The notes: generated from the letters alone by a model not told the origin. Shown: positions 25,201-38,293, numbered from the stretch's first letter. The stretch is DNA of 64,000 nt from Dactylellina haptotyla (GCA_031310005.1 CM062385.1:744001-808000), one strand, 5' to 3'. Program-made: numbers and translations.

Positions 25201-25332
25201 GGGAGTGATGTTGGCGGGGGAGGGGAGGATGAGCGGGAGGAAGGGCTCGGGCGGGTGAGGAGCGGTGATGTTCCTGATGCGGAGATGGAGGAGCCGCGGG
25301 GGAGGAAGTTGGAGAAGGAGCCGGTTGGGTGA
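22203..25332 (+). CDS. CAMK-like (KIN/Snf1-related group) serine-threonine kinase (824 aa)
   Basis: Eight exons: 22203-22250, 22345-22373, 22533-22650, 22748-23059, 23152-23275, 23332-23469, 23529-23966 and 24065-25332. Every junction preserves phase. The first two exons are the least certain (GTTTGC donor, 29-nt exon 2), but they give …ELLTEFSSPELRNVGNYSLG, which runs smoothly into the kinase domain. Motifs: glycine loop IGKGSFGNVYLA (45-56), VVLK lysine K69, HRDLKLEN (154-161), DFG (174-176) and GTVCYSAPE (192-200). The kinase domain ends near HPFLSLYG. The long C-terminal part is Ser/Arg-rich, with a conserved-looking element RKIHFLTTLAALKHWLFDSA and a very acidic end (EEDEDMCEEVEEV). Fungal proteins of this layout are annotated as CAMK/CAMKL kinases; the substrate is unknown. 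Confidence 0.87.
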
Positions 25333-26214
25333 GGTGTTCTTTGGATACCCTTTTTTTTACATTTTGGATCTTCTTCTCTTCTCTTTTTTTGTATAAACTT
25401 TCCTCCTACATTTTGCAGAGCCCAAATCACTTTTGCTCGCAGGTTTTAGTGTCTTTATAATTCCATGGGGTCATGATTGTTATTAGCGACACATTCGTTT
25501 CACACTTTCTTTCTTCTTTTCTTCCAGATTGGTTTTTTCCTTTCTTTCTTTTCATTTTGATGCTAATTTGGGAAGAGCCCCTTTTTTTTTGCACATATAT
25601 AGATTGTCTACAGGTTCCTTTTTTGTTTACAGTTACGTTTTATTTTTCATTGTAATGATTAGTATTTCGTTGTCTTTCGTTCCACCACATTGTTCGCTTT
25701 TCTTCATATCTCATTTGTCAACTTTGATACCCTCATATTACATTAAAAAAAGATAGTTCTGGCCCCTTTTCTCGATATTATTGCGGTACTATATTGGTTA
25801 CGGAAGCCATAAATGAAAATTTGCTGTATGTGGAAGTGCTTTTTCGGATTCTATTTATACAGAAGGATCCTGAACGCCGGGATATAGACAATTATGATAC
25901 ATGAATGAGTGGTGAGTGGTGAGTGGTGGTACTTGGTCATGCGAACGAGAAGGTGGACTACCAACGCCGGTGAGGACGGGAACAAGATACATATCGATGA
26001 AGTACGAAGCAAACATTGGCTTCCTAGATGCAGACAGGTAAGACCAAAGAAGAATACTCCATTCAATTAGCAATTCCAGCAAGAGTGGTCTGAGCTATAG
26101 ATCTCCGCGGAAATCCAGGCTCAAAATTATGGTCTGAAAAAATCGTATGATATTCTCTGTTGGCGTCTGTGAGTTTCAGCCATCGGGATTCAGCCGCGCG
26201 GCCTTCGATTCTGT
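25333..26214. other. Convergent intergenic region, T-rich
   Basis: T-rich sequence after the kinase stop, probably its 3' UTR. Three tandem copies of GAGTGGT lie at 25907-25927. The right end holds the 3' UTR of COX23. Confidence 0.55.
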
Positions 26215-26554
26215 CTATTTCCCCCCTTCATCTTTCTCAGATGAACCAAAGGCTTTCTTCCATCGTTCCGCCTTACGTTCCTCGATCTATTTTTCCACAT
26301 TAGCTTATGTATATATCTCAAGCGAATCCCTTCAAGAGAGAGGGCTAGGTGCTTACCCATTTCTTCTTGCAATCTCGATACGCCTGGAAGTAATCCGTGC
26401 ACATTTCTCGGTCTCCCAGGTTTCTCTTCAGGCACTTGAGCGACCTGTCTGCGGCATCCTGGCACGGGTCGAAGAACTTGCTGGAGCCTTTTGAGTTGAA
26501 CTGGCGCTTGACCTCCTCGTCGACAGGGTTCTCTCGATACTGTATTTCCGGCAT
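26215..26554 (-). CDS. COX23: COX23, twin-CX9C mitochondrial intermembrane-space protein (89 aa)
   Basis: Exons 26554-26357 and 26286-26215; intron 26356-26287 has a GTAAGC donor, a GCTAAT branch and a TAG acceptor. Without the intron the frame would stop three codons after the splice site, whereas with it the protein gains the expected basic tail ([18 protein letters not shown]). Two CX9C motifs are plain: [11 protein letters not shown] and [11 protein letters not shown]. The context SKFFDPC is diagnostic for Cox23 among twin-CX9C proteins. It is imported and oxidised by Mia40/Erv1 and is needed for cytochrome c oxidase assembly, in connection with copper supply. I took the ATG at 26554, which gives [10 protein letters not shown]; upstream in-frame codons are not needed. 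Confidence 0.92.
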
Positions 26555-26979
26555 GACGAAACTATATGAGATATCGCAAATCTTTGACCGACGTCGACGG
26601 AGCACCGGGAGCTCGGATCTAAAGGGAAACGTTCGGTGGAAAGGCCTCGTCGGTTGAATTACAAGCGATAATTTAGGCGCGGTAGCCGCGGCTGCTGTGG
26701 CTGGTGCCGGTCACCCAGCTTTTTTTTCCCCTTCGCACAAAAGACACACAGCACAGGCACCCGCCGTGTTACCCACGCACAACCGCACTGCACCGAGGAA
26801 TGCGAAAGCAAAAGTCAACCACATCGCTCAAACATTGACCGTGCATTCTGACAGCAGACCGCCTTCGGGACTACACCTCGCCGCCGGCGGACCTTCTTTT
26901 CCCCGCTAGAGCCGTCCTTTTCAGAAAGCGACTTTTCGAATCCTTTTTCCCCCACACACGCTCGCGAATAAACTCAAAT
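26555..26979. promoter_or_regulatory. Divergent promoter COX23 / NatB subunit
   Basis: About 425 bp separate the two start codons, so both genes must be driven from here. The plus strand is CT-rich from about 26716 to 26955. No specific factor site is claimed. Confidence 0.6.
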
Positions 26980-29900
26980 ATGGGTACGCCCGTCGAACGT
27001 CGGAACCAGCAGGTATGGGAGGCACTGAATGCACCCGGCGGGGGAGCCAAGCAGGCTCTCCAGCTGATAAATCGGAGATTGAAGAAAGGCGAAAAGGGTG
27101 ATCATCTGACGGTACGAAAAGATATCAATATTGCTTAAAAATATATATTTCTATAATATATACTTTTAGTGACCAAGAGCAACATCTAACATTCTGACGA
27201 CTTTTTTTGGCCTATCAGGCGATGAGAGCTTTCATCCTGGCCCATCTACCCAGCGCCGGCGTGAACCCCCAGGCCTCACCTCTGGCGGAGGCATTGGCCC
27301 TCACCAACGAGCTGGCCTTCCGCAATCCTCCGCCCAAGGAGAGCGACACGATTCATCTGTTGGAGATGACGTATACGTATCTTGGGAAAAAGGCAGAGAT
27401 CGGCAAGCTGCATGAGCACCTGTATAAAGCGCGAATAGCGACGCCTGGGCGAACGAAACCCGTCGACGAAGCGGGGTTGAAGGAGTGGTACAACAGTTGC
27501 ATGAAGGCCTGCGATTGGGCTGGAATGCAGAAAGCTGCTATGATGCTGCAGAAGCAGTTCCCGAATAATCGCGTGTATTACTTTTGGGCAATCGCAGCTT
27601 GCTTCATTATGGTCGTAGGTGGATATGCCGTTCCCCCTCTTTTTTTAAGCTTTTTTTTCTATCTCTTATGCATAATTTTTTCGTCTTATTCCGAACGGGC
27701 TGTTTCTTTCTTTTTTTCTCTCTTTTAACCTCTGGGGTGGATGGGGGGAAAGCTTCGTTATCGTATCGATTGAGATCGAGATCAAAACACGTTCTATATC
27801 GGGACATTGTTAGCTGATCGAGAAATAACACAAGGTAGCTTGCGATGACGATCGACGCTCGAGTGTGGCATTATTTGGTACGCTTGCATCTCGGATGATA
27901 TCAAAGGCAGCGAGCGAGATACCGGCCGGCAAAGAAGCTGTACCGATTCGATCGATTCGAACCGCAGCCGAGCTACAACTGTTCTACGAAGTCTTGAGCT
28001 TCACAAAAACCGAAGATGCAGAGCTCGTCAAACACCTGGAAAGTCCGACGACAGGGTTCAACAGTCGACTCGGATCGGACAACTATTGGGATCTATGGTG
28101 GTTATTGATGGAAGCAAAGCTGCGACAGCGAGAATTCAAGGATGTGAACGACCACTGTCATAGCGTCTTATCGACAGGGTCAGTCCCAGATGAGCCAGCG
28201 GACGGGACGGGCCTAGACCACAAAAAGGTCAGCACGGTCTGGAAGGATGACTGGAAAGTGTGGTCCGGATATGTGACGTCCGCAGTGGAGATGGGGATCA
28301 ATGATCCGGACGACTCGCAATTTAGCAGAGCGGCAGCCCTCTTGGCGGATAAGATGCAATTGGACGAGCCTGCATCACGAAACGCACTAGTTGCTACCCT
28401 CAAGTTCTCAGCACTCTGCAGCCCGCATGCTAACCTAACCCGCAAGGAGGGAGTTGTATCGCTCCTCGAGGCCTGTGTGGTGTTTTTCGTAAAACAAGGC
28501 GGGAAGAGTTCCTGCTACGACGACTTTAGACCTTATGTGGAGCAGCTAACGGCCAGCGAACGCAGGACGCTTTTCCAAAATATAGTCGAGCACTGCAAAT
28601 CCAAGGATCTTGAAGACCAAGACCTTTCCGTAAAGGAGCTGACAGGGTTAGTTCGCGAACAATGCAGTTTCCTAAAATACTGGTTCTGGATGGATACCAC
28701 GGAAGCACTGGACGACTTTGCGGGGGATTGCCTGAATCTCTACAAAACCACACTAAAAGTTGATATAGACCTCCTCGTCACCGACATGCCTATCGGAGAC
28801 GAGTTTCTCCTCCTCGTCGCCAAATCACTTTTATGCAAATACGCTGCATCTCGTATGCAGGATCCCCTCCCGGTCAAGATTGCAATTATAGTGCTCGAAC
28901 ACCTCCTCACCAAGTCCAAGCACAACTACACGGCATTGCTCCTGCTGGTCAGACTTTATTCGATCATTGGCGCCCTTACTTGTGCAACCGTTGAATATCA
29001 ACGATTGAGCATCAAGCAGATACAGAATGACTCCTTGTCTCACCACATCCTCACTAGGCTCTCCACCCTCCTTCCCTTCTCTATATCGTCTGCAGGAAAG
29101 CTACTGCACCCTACGGATATGGCAGATGTGGGCCTGCACGTCCCGGCAAACCCCACGGATAGCCTGGAAATGTACGATATCTCGCTCAGACTGTACAGGA
29201 ATGCAAACCGAACCAACCCAGAAATGATCAGCCTAGCGTTTAAAAATGGGTCCTACGGGCAAATCAAGGATATGGTGTTATTTGAGAAACGGGTTTCGAC
29301 GAGTATCTCAGCTTGCCAGTTTGAAATTGAGAGGCGGCGAGTGCAGCGGTTCAGAGGAATGGCGGCAGAAGGAGGGTCGTCGGCATCGGGTGCGCTGTGG
29401 GATCGAGCACTGGATATTACGACTTCGGATAATCGAACATTTGATTTGTTCGGGGAAGACGGCTGGAAGACGGGCTGTGACATGGGGCCCCGTATCGGGG
29501 CCCATTGGGTGAAAGCATTCCTTCTCGCTGAAAACATCATGGCTACGTTGGTTGCACAATCACAGGCTACTGCTGCAGACGCACCGAAGGGGTTGTCCTC
29601 ATCCTCGTCATCATCATCTAAGACAGATGGTGGACTAGCAGGAGAGAAGGCGCACGTAGCCCTAGCGCAACGCCTTCGTGGTATTCTTGAAGACCAAGGC
29701 AGCGACGAGTTCACCAAGGTCGAGAGACAGGTGTTGGAGACCATCTGCCTCATTGGCGATATTCTACTGGAGAGCGAGAGTGCCTCCAAGTCGAGTGCAA
29801 AAGTCAAATCCCTGTTGACTGACATAACAAGCAAATTCCAATCCATAGGGGGAGACGTACAGCCATCTGCGAAAGATGACGCTGCTGCTGCTGGACTGTC

Positions 29901-30462
29901 TCAGCTGTCTCTCGACTCGATTAGTGCTTCTCCTGCACCGTGGTATCGATTACACCAGTCTTACATGCAATTAGAGGTAAGGGCTTTCCGTGTTCTTTTA
30001 AGTTAAATGTCCCAATATAGCATATTCGGGCGAGAAAATCCTTCAAGATTTGTAAATATGGCGTGGAGGCGCGGAATTGTTCGGTCTACTGGTATGCTAA
30101 CTATAAAAAAATGACAGGTTTCCAAGTATCTTCTCCTTCTATGTGACTATTTGGAGAAAGCGCCCCTTGCAAAAGCCATGAAGCCACAGATTCCCAAGTC
30201 TCAGATCACCGAGCTTAGAAATTTGATTGGATCCTCTTCCAAGGTCGTGCTACAGACGGCGAAAGAGAAGGCAAAGGAAGCTGTTCTGGTTACTGAGGCT
30301 GATATAGACGCCGTTTTGGGGTGTGAAGGGCTGGACATGGCGCCTGTGGCAGACTTTCTAAAGGGCACTATTGGGAGGGAGAAAATCGAGGCGTATATGG
30401 ACAAGATTGCGAGAAGCACCTCAGGCACTTGGGCAGCTGTTGGCGGCGTCAAAGTTGGTTAG
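26980..30462 (+). CDS. NatB N-terminal acetyltransferase auxiliary subunit (Mdm20/Arm1/NAA25 type, about 1004 aa)
   Basis: Exons 26980-27111, 27219-27618, 27839-29976 and 30118-30462. Intron 27619-27837/8 is the least certain join (GTGGAT donor, GTAG acceptor); it gives …FIMVVACDDDRRSSVALFGTLASRMI, in frame. The protein is long, helical and TPR-like with no catalytic motif. The segments VWEALNAPGGGAKQALQLIN, FPNNRVYYFWAIAACF and LFGTLASRMISKAA are typical of the fungal NatB non-catalytic subunit. The C-terminal exon (LLLCDYLEKAPLAKAMK…) is also helical. NatB (with catalytic Nat3/NAA20) acetylates nascent proteins beginning Met-Asp/Glu/Asn at the ribosome, and in yeast affects actin cables and mitochondrial inheritance. 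A Ser run (SSSSSSSS) is encoded near 29595-29620. Confidence 0.86.
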
Positions 30463-33108
30463 CCTAGTTTTTGTTGCTTTTGGTGTATTCTTTTGGCGGA
30501 GAGTTTACTAGGGACAAGTTTACTCGAGGGCTGCGACTAGCCCACTCTTAAAAAAAATCCGATCTCTGGAACTTTTTTCCTTTTTGCCCCTTCCAAACGG
30601 CTGGCAGGAGGCAAATCTTGCGCAAGGGAGGGGGTTCTCGGTTCATCTTGTCGTTTTCCAACCCGACTGGAATATCTCGAAAAGAAGCTTGCAGCCCTCA
30701 CACCCTCTCTTACGATCACGGTTGTTTTCATGGTTTTATCTCTAAAGTGAAATATACAACTATATCCTTGTACATTTTTTTTACTAAGCTCGCGTGAATC
30801 AACCAATCACCAAGACACCTCCGGACCGCCCCTTCGACTGATTCATGGCATTCCAACAGAAAATGTGTTGTATGCGTTCGGCGACGGCGAGATCCGGGAC
30901 TTAGCCAGAACGACGAGGAAAATAGGTAACTTTTTGTAGTTTCCATGGAACTGGGAAGGTCCTGGCTCGTAGTCTCCCGCGAAAAAATCTTCCTGGTTCT
31001 CGGGTCTATATTATCTCATATTATTGAAAAATCTACCCGTCGAGGTCGAGGCCTAGATCTTCCGGGTGGTGTGATATCACAAACCGCGGGCACAGGGGTT
31101 TGAAGCCTTGAACAATAGCGCAGCAAAACCACACCTCTCGAATGGAAGAGAAAAATCTGATATCAAATAAAACAAATATGCGTATCAGCCGGGCGGTGTT
31201 TTTATGATCGTAAGTCCGCCATCAAGCCGGGACAATTAATTGCGATTTGATACGGGATTTAGGTTTCGATTTCCACAAAGCCATCGCCGCCCATCTCGCC
31301 TCGCGGGTTCGATCTATTCGATCTCCAGATCTAAGGAGATCTCAATTTTCTTGCCTGCTTTTCTTTTCTTCCTCATCGAATAAGAAAGGGTGAGGTCCTT
31401 AGTTACGGATGGAGGTGTGTGTGTGGTTTCTGGCGCAGGGATGTTCCAACTACGTCTAGCAAATCACAAAATGCCGATATTGCAAAGGGTCGAAATATCG
31501 GACCTGGTGCACTCGGTAATCTTGATGTACGCTGCGGGTATGGCCAAAATGGACGCCTTGGTGAACTACAAAACGCTTCACGAAAATAGACTTTAAACAA
31601 CCGTGACCTCTGACAGATCATGTGCCTACACGGAGTAGAATCTACATGCTACATGCGTCAACGTATCTGCCGTCAGCACTTTCGAGGAACAAGCCGCGAC
31701 GATCCGATCGTATCGGTGCGCCCTGTATTTGTTATTTCGGCCGTTTTTGGCTCAAAAGGATGGGTTTTATATAACATTACCTCGCAATTTATATTTAAAA
31801 GCCAAAGAATGTCATCAAACTGCGTGCCGCTCCCTGGCGAACTGGCAGCTGCAGGATGCAAGTCAACGATCCATTTCTTTATTTTTTTTTTGATATGAGG
31901 CTTTGGGGGGAGCCCGCCTCGGTATAAAATAATCCGATTAGTTTATGAATGGTCGATTTCGTATGTCACACACAAGACAAGTTAGCGAATTCTTGGGGAA
32001 GATCATTTTCTCTTCTCAGGGTTAGCGCATAGGGAAGGAGTGGGGCCTCCGCTTCCTCCCTTGGATCCAGGCCAATCAACGCGCGCTGGTGACAACGTCT
32101 CCGACTCAAAACAACTGGGCTTGCAGCTGAAGTTTGTTCCGTTAAGGCTAGAAGGAATGTTCTAAACGAAAATAAGAAAATGATGATTTTAAAGCTAATA
32201 GTTCAATTGCTAGAACACAAGTTGTAGTATCTAGAGGTTGTAAATATGCTGGTTGTCGATATGCAACCTTTTTTTTCTTTCTAATTTTTAAATTTCTCCC
32301 TTCCCTCCTGTCAACTCCCTTTGCCACCGCCATGAGGGGTTTTCGTAGATTGCGAAAAACTCTCCGTTCCCACTTGTCCGGCACAGGAAGAAATTTGCCC
32401 CAATTTCCACGTGGCTGTTAGCTGACGCCTCTACCCGTGCTAACGAGCTGGGACAAAAAAACTCTGGCGGGTCAAATATTGGTTGTATTTCTGGTTTCCG
32501 CGCTAAGACCGTGGGTTTTTCCTATCAGCTAATACGGAGTACAACGGTCAAACTATCACTTTCGGGGACGTTTGCCACCGCCATATGGTTCCCCAAACCA
32601 CTTTGTTGGGTGCTGGCAGAACGCCACGCTGAGAAATCTTTCATTTCGATTGGAGTGACCATTTGTGACCATTTGTGACATTGAATACGATGGCTGGATC
32701 GAAACGCGTCAATTGGTGGCTACTATTTTTCTTTTTCAATTCTGGAAAGAGAGAAAGAAAAGAACGCTAAGGCTAGTTACCGCCGGAGATATCTCAGCCC
32801 CGCCGAACAAAGGGGTGGCATATGATCGAAAAGAATAGAAGAGCTCATATCGGATTAAGGTCGTGTGGAAAAAGTAGAATGGCCAAAGATGAACGCTCGG
32901 CAGAACTAAGGATAATGACAAAAAAGAGGTAAAAAAAAGTGAATAATATATGCAAAAAATGAAAAGAATAAGACGCTATGGCAAAAGACAACATTGCATG
33001 CTAGAGCCAGTTTCGGAAACCGGCGTATGTACTGAGAGAAAATGTGGCTGTCGAAATATGATATTGATAATAATAATAATGAGAAAGGCATCAAAGCTAC
33101 CATCGGGA
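30463..33108. other. Gene-free region, convergent ends
   Basis: About 2.6 kb between the NatB-subunit 3' end and the 3' end of the Zn2Cys6 regulator. It contains 2.5 tandem copies of GTGACCATTT at 32655-32680 and many T/A runs. Short frames only; no RNA gene or element recognised. Confidence 0.5.
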
Positions 33109-35975
33109 TTAAAACCCAAATAGAGCAACCTGCACTCCGAACCCGCAGAGAATATCCTGCCAAGCTCCACTTGTGGCAGGCGCTGCTCCAATTGCCGCTG
33201 CCTGTTGGCGTTGGTAGATGTTTTGAAGAGCTAGTTTTATAACCGTGCAATTTCGCCCAACCGTATGAGCTCCTGCGCGGGTTAGGGTATCGAGAACCCA
33301 CGCTCTGTCTCGTGCATCCGTAGCAGATATTCCTGCCATGAAGAGAGGAAAAACGAGGAAGCCGGTGCTGAAGAATACGGTCGGGTTGCTTAGGATTTGG
33401 CTACATTCTGACATGATGGCTTGGATCGAAAGCGAGATTTCGGTAGAATTGGCCTCAACATCTGCCGTTTCTCGTGTCTGCTGTGGCCACATGCTAGTTC
33501 GAGCATAAAGGTTCAGTGCGTGATAGAATAGCCTGGCCTAAAAACAAACCTAAAGTAAGTACAAATGCTCCCCGAAGAAAATAAACTTTAAAAAATGCAG
33601 TGGCCGGCTCCTTACCTGACTTTGGAGAACCGTTAGTCGGGTTGACATTCCTGCGTCGGTCTGCGCTGCCAGGTTGGCCATTCCGTTTTGATGAAATATC
33701 CATACTCGCTGGAGCTCTTCGAGGATTTGGTGGACTTGGGATTCGCGGACGGAAGCCTGTATCTCCGAGTTTGACAATGAATCGTCGGATGTAAATTCAG
33801 CCAAAGGTGTAGCAGTTTTGAGGGCGATCCGAGTTTTGGCTATCGTAGAGCCCAATAGAATAAGCTCCTGGTTTAAAGAAAGAGCCTGGAGGAAAGCTTC
33901 ATTCTCTAATGCTTGGTGGGCTGGTGAGGAAAATATTGAAAAGCTATCCGTTATCGCGGTCTGGGCAAAGGTCTTCTTGAAGTCGGTAATCAAATTGTTT
34001 CTCAGAAATGATTCGGTAAGATCTCCATCTTCAACTCCAGCCAGGGAAGCTATAACGTCGATTGCAACAAGATACCAGATAATAAAAGGAGTTGCCCCTG
34101 ATGTATTGAGTAAGACCCGTTCGAAGAGAAAGCTGCGGAGTTGAGAGAGATGTTGCTGCCATAAATTCGGACGGCCTGCTTCCGCTGCCGCAATCTAGAT
34201 CGACTGTGAGTACTCCGTCATCTCGAAATTATTAAAATCCAAACCACTAGGGAACTAACTTCATAGAGCAAGAGAAAGAAATGAGTGTAAAGAATCCCGT
34301 CCGAGGTAAGATCAACCGGACTTGACAGACTTGATTGCAGAGCCGGGAGAACTGCCTGATAGTGCTGCAGCGACTGAACAAAGTTGTTCCCGTTCGGGCT
34401 CTTGTGCTCAAAACTGAAAGCTGAAACAGCCATCATCGCATGGAAAAGCTATCATATTATGAATCTTCAGCCATTTATAGTGTTCAAACTTCGCCCGCGC
34501 CTCCGACCCTTGCGAAAAAACCAATGGTGCCTACCTACCGGTGGAAATTTAGTCGCCTCAACGTTGAAAAAGTCCTCTCCAAGGATCGAAGAATTCCAGA
34601 TGCTCCCAACGCCTCGAACATGAAAAACATGCTGCGAAACATAATTTCGATAGTAGTCCAAGTACAGAGAATCAGTCGGATTGAGGCCCAGCGAGTAGTC
34701 CGGTATTGAAAAGGGTAAATGAACCTGGGGAGGTTCTTCTTTAAGAACAGCAGTCGGTAAAACTTTAGACACATCCAGTTGAGGCGAACTCTTTGATGTC
34801 GCTGTCGAACTTTGACCTGCAGATCGTATAGAAGCAACTGAAAGCCTTCTTCCTGTCGAACTGGTAGTTGTTGTAGGTGTGAGCGAAGGAGGTTTGATAA
34901 CAGGTTCTTCAAATCGGGCAAGGATTACGATGTCAGGATCTGCTGCCATGGCTGGCGATGATGAGATCGCCTGATTCTGTTGCCCTCGTTTCCAACTGAG
35001 AGAGCGTTCCAGACTGAAATCATCTTCAACTTTCACCTTCTCTCTTAAAGGCGATGCTAAGTCGTCAGGCTCGATTTTAATCTTGTCCTCCACATCGCTG
35101 TTTACAAAACTTTCCGGGGTAAGGACAACCACCAAAGTCGCGGGTGTCCGAGTCGTAGCTTTGAGTTCTCGGTCTTCATCAGTTATCAGCTCTGCGAAAG
35201 GCGGGAGAGCGAGAGCTTCTGGACTGATAGTCGGCTCTTTCTCAATGACTGAGTTTCTTCTGATCCGTGCCTTTGCTAAAGAAGAAGTTACAAAACCGTT
35301 CGGCTCGAAGGAGTACGGAATCGGACAAATGGGACAATCCGGAATACTTACGATCCCATGGTATGCTTCCCATAACCGAAACCTCAGGCATACGTTCGAC
35401 GATGCGGCGAGTATCATCGCGGAAAGAGAGTCTTGGATGATAGTCGCACTGATGCTGTAGCCTGGCGCATTGCTGTAATCAAAAAATTAGATATGAAAGA
35501 GAGCGGAATAAGCCCGTATTTGAACGAGCACACAGCCATCTACGTACACTGCAAACGGGATGCTCTTCGCTGCATTTTACTTTTCTTGTCTATTGCAAAT
35601 AGATTAAAAGGTTAGTAAGTTGAGAAATGAAAACGGCACAAAAGGACCTAGAAAATTCTCGAAAAGTGAAAGAAACATACTCTACAAGTCCTGTAGATGG
35701 CCTTCCAGTTAATTATCGTTCAACTTGGAGGCAAAGGAACCAAGGAACAAAGTAGGTTTATCTTACCAGCAGCCAGTCCTTGAACGGGGTGGCAATCTAT
35801 CCTTGAAAACTCCGTCCTTGGGGGACCGAAGAATAGCGGGCCCCTTGTCCTTTTCATTGCGTGGAGCTATAATTGCGAGCTTGGAGCGAGAGGAGCCCGA
35901 ACCGCTTCCGTCACCATCCTCTCTCATATGAATATGAGGCACTGAGTGCCGACGGCCTTTCCGTCCCTTTTCCAT
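33109..35975 (-). CDS. Zn(II)2Cys6 fungal transcription factor (771 aa)
   Basis: Eight exons: 35975-35767, 35690-35681 (10 nt), 35589-35548 (42 nt), 35472-35352, 35275-34539, 34448-34260, 34194-33616 and 33537-33109. All phases agree. The spliced N-terminus carries a perfect C-X2-C-X6-C-X6-C-X2-C-X6-C cluster (Cys69, 72, 79, 86, 89, 96; GCWTCRTRKVKC…). After a Ser/Pro/acidic linker, the C-terminal half (LFHAMMAVSAFSFEH…, LPALQSSLSSPVDLTSDGIL…, FIIWYLVAIDVIASL, ARLFYHALNLYARTSMWP) fits the fungal-specific transcription-factor domain 2 architecture. It should be a nuclear DNA-binding regulator; its targets are unknown. It lies about 2.3 kb from ECM29 and about 11 kb from the arabinose-type genes, so no functional link is implied. 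Confidence 0.88.
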
Positions 35976-38293
35976 CTTTCAGAGGGTATCCTTCAATTTA
36001 TTATAACCCTAAGGCTTTAAAAGTCCAGTTTGGTTGTCGGGTGCTGCATTAGGTCAGGATCCATTAGTATGGTGTTACAAAGGAGGAAGAATAAATCCAT
36101 GGGTAAGTTTTTCGAGAAACAGATGTTCAAAAAGAACAAATCCGATTCAAGGCCACCCATTCTCCGACCAAATAGTGGCCAGCAAATCGTAGAAAAGAAC
36201 AGCAATAATGTCAAGGTGAAAGGTAGAGGAAAGAAACTTTTTGATAAAGAATTAAAACCGAAGCAATCTCTTTACCTTGCATTTACTTTGAACAAACGAT
36301 CTGATATCGGCGAGTCATGGGCTGAATACCTCATAGACGATAAACGAGCCTTCTGTTTAATGAGGAATAATGGTAGTATGAACAGCTCCAATTAGTATTA
36401 CCCACAATAATGTGAATCAACCCTTGGGTGGCTTAAAACATGGCTTGCATGTGCCCACAAGATGATTTGCTGGATTCAGCAATCCTGTGCGCGTCCCAGA
36501 TCGGATCAGGAACAGTGAAACCCAGTAACTTATGGCTTAACAGTAATATATGGTATTGATAATGGATTCGTCAAGCCACAAATAGGGTTCGAGCCGTTGC
36601 TGTCAGTAATAAAGAGTCCCGAGGAGGGGGTGGTCTGACCCTGTGAGTTGTCCCACGCCCGCTACTTAATTTACTTTTCGGAGTGAGCGTCCCAGGATGT
36701 CCAATTCCATCCAGTCTTCTACCACTGGGTAGCTGGGGAAGAACAAAAAAAAACGTGAGCTGGCAAAAGACCACGTTAAGAACTCGAACGCAGGAGTCAG
36801 GAGGTTTTAGGAGGGGTATGGACGTCACGAGCAAAACGTCCCCTGATATAAATTTTTAAGAACGTGCATTTGCGATTGAGGATTTTAGTAAGCTTTTGTG
36901 AGTTTGGGAAAGCAAGGAAAGGAAATAGGCAGTGACATGTATCGATGGTGCACTGCAAGGATGTGAGTCCAAATTCACTTAAGCACCTTTTTTCTTTCGT
37001 TTCTTTCTTCTTCTCGGGTGGGCATGCGCAACAGAAAGAAAGTTTGGCATCCCGCTGACGCCTACCTGCCTGCACAGACCATTCTGCGATTGGTAGACTA
37101 GCCAGCCATACGGACGTCCAATGTCCTTGTCTGCATACCAATAGCTTGGCCATCCGTCCGATAATACGCAGGTGCACGCAGCGAGGAGTAGGAGCTGTGG
37201 AGAAAATTTGCAAAAAGGTTTAGGTTGGACAGTTTCATACCTTGCCTTTTTCTTTTGTGGTTTATTTTCTTCTTCTGCGTCTAATGCACCCCCCGCAGGA
37301 ACAGTCTTGTCTTTTTAATACCGTTGGTAGCATGGTGCGACAACTCCGAATTCCAGGTTTAAGTGGATAAGAGAGATCCATCTTATCGACAACCTCTAGT
37401 TTGAAGTGCATACCCCGTTTGGGGAAATTTTCAGGTGCAGCAAGCTTGCGTGTTCCTGATTCATTATTGTGGAGACAAGCGAAGAATCGAGCGAGTTGGA
37501 ACCGATTCAACCTTTGTGCAAGACCCTGAAATCTAATCCAGAACGCAATCGGCAAGACTTTCAGTTGTTAACATGCACACCACTAGGGTTTTAGATCAAA
37601 TGGATCAAATTCCTCAGCCCAAGCGCTCCGGGGCGCATCGCTGTTCGAGCGGCTGCAGAGCCTATTACGAACCCAATACCACCCTTTAGCATTTGTGTGT
37701 CGCACGATTCAAAGGGACCGATAAACGTGAGGCTAGCTTTCGGAGTTCGCCCACAAATATGCTCCGATCATCGATCACTCTTTCTGCAGCTAATAAGTCT
37801 ATGACGCCTCTTCAATCGTTACATGTTTACCAGAACGTAATCTAGGCTAGACGCTCACTTCATATGTGTGTTGACTTAAGTGTGCACGTGGAGGCGATTT
37901 CGGAGTTGCCTGCATTCGTTCGGTTACTTCCTGAGTTGTATTGGAGGCCCCTGCTGGTGCCTGGGATATGCACTTCAATGTTTTGAAGAATTTGCTCTCT
38001 ACCTTACTGCTTATTTTATGACATCGTCGCCTTGGCTGATCTAGAACAAATTCGATATACCAGAAAATGGCTCCTCCCGGACAAAACTAACGATCCAAAT
38101 TTACGGGGTAATATCCACTGGGGAAGTTTGATCCAGGTGCAAAGAAGGAAAAAAAATTTTCTCGGTGATAATTCGAAGACATTATGATTATTTACTCATG
38201 ATGGCGTGTTGCAAAGCCTCCTCTATGTGAAACGCCGGAGGCAGAGCCTCGCTAACGCAGAGCCAAGAGCCAATCGTTGGATTCTCTATGCGA
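35976..38293. other. Gene-free region; possible SINE-like fragment inside
   Basis: About 2.3 kb between the regulator's start and the 3' end of ECM29. Open frames (36030-36395 plus; 36571-36834 and 36797-37213 minus) show no family. Around 36533-36595 weak matches to RNA polymerase III A and B boxes occur, and an A9 run follows near 36747; see the separate finding. Confidence 0.45.

Noticed and set aside
36571-36834. Minus-strand frame suggesting a transposon remnant
   Set aside because: No reverse transcriptase, integrase or transposase motif can be seen; only the nearby pol III-like boxes are kept as a weak lead.
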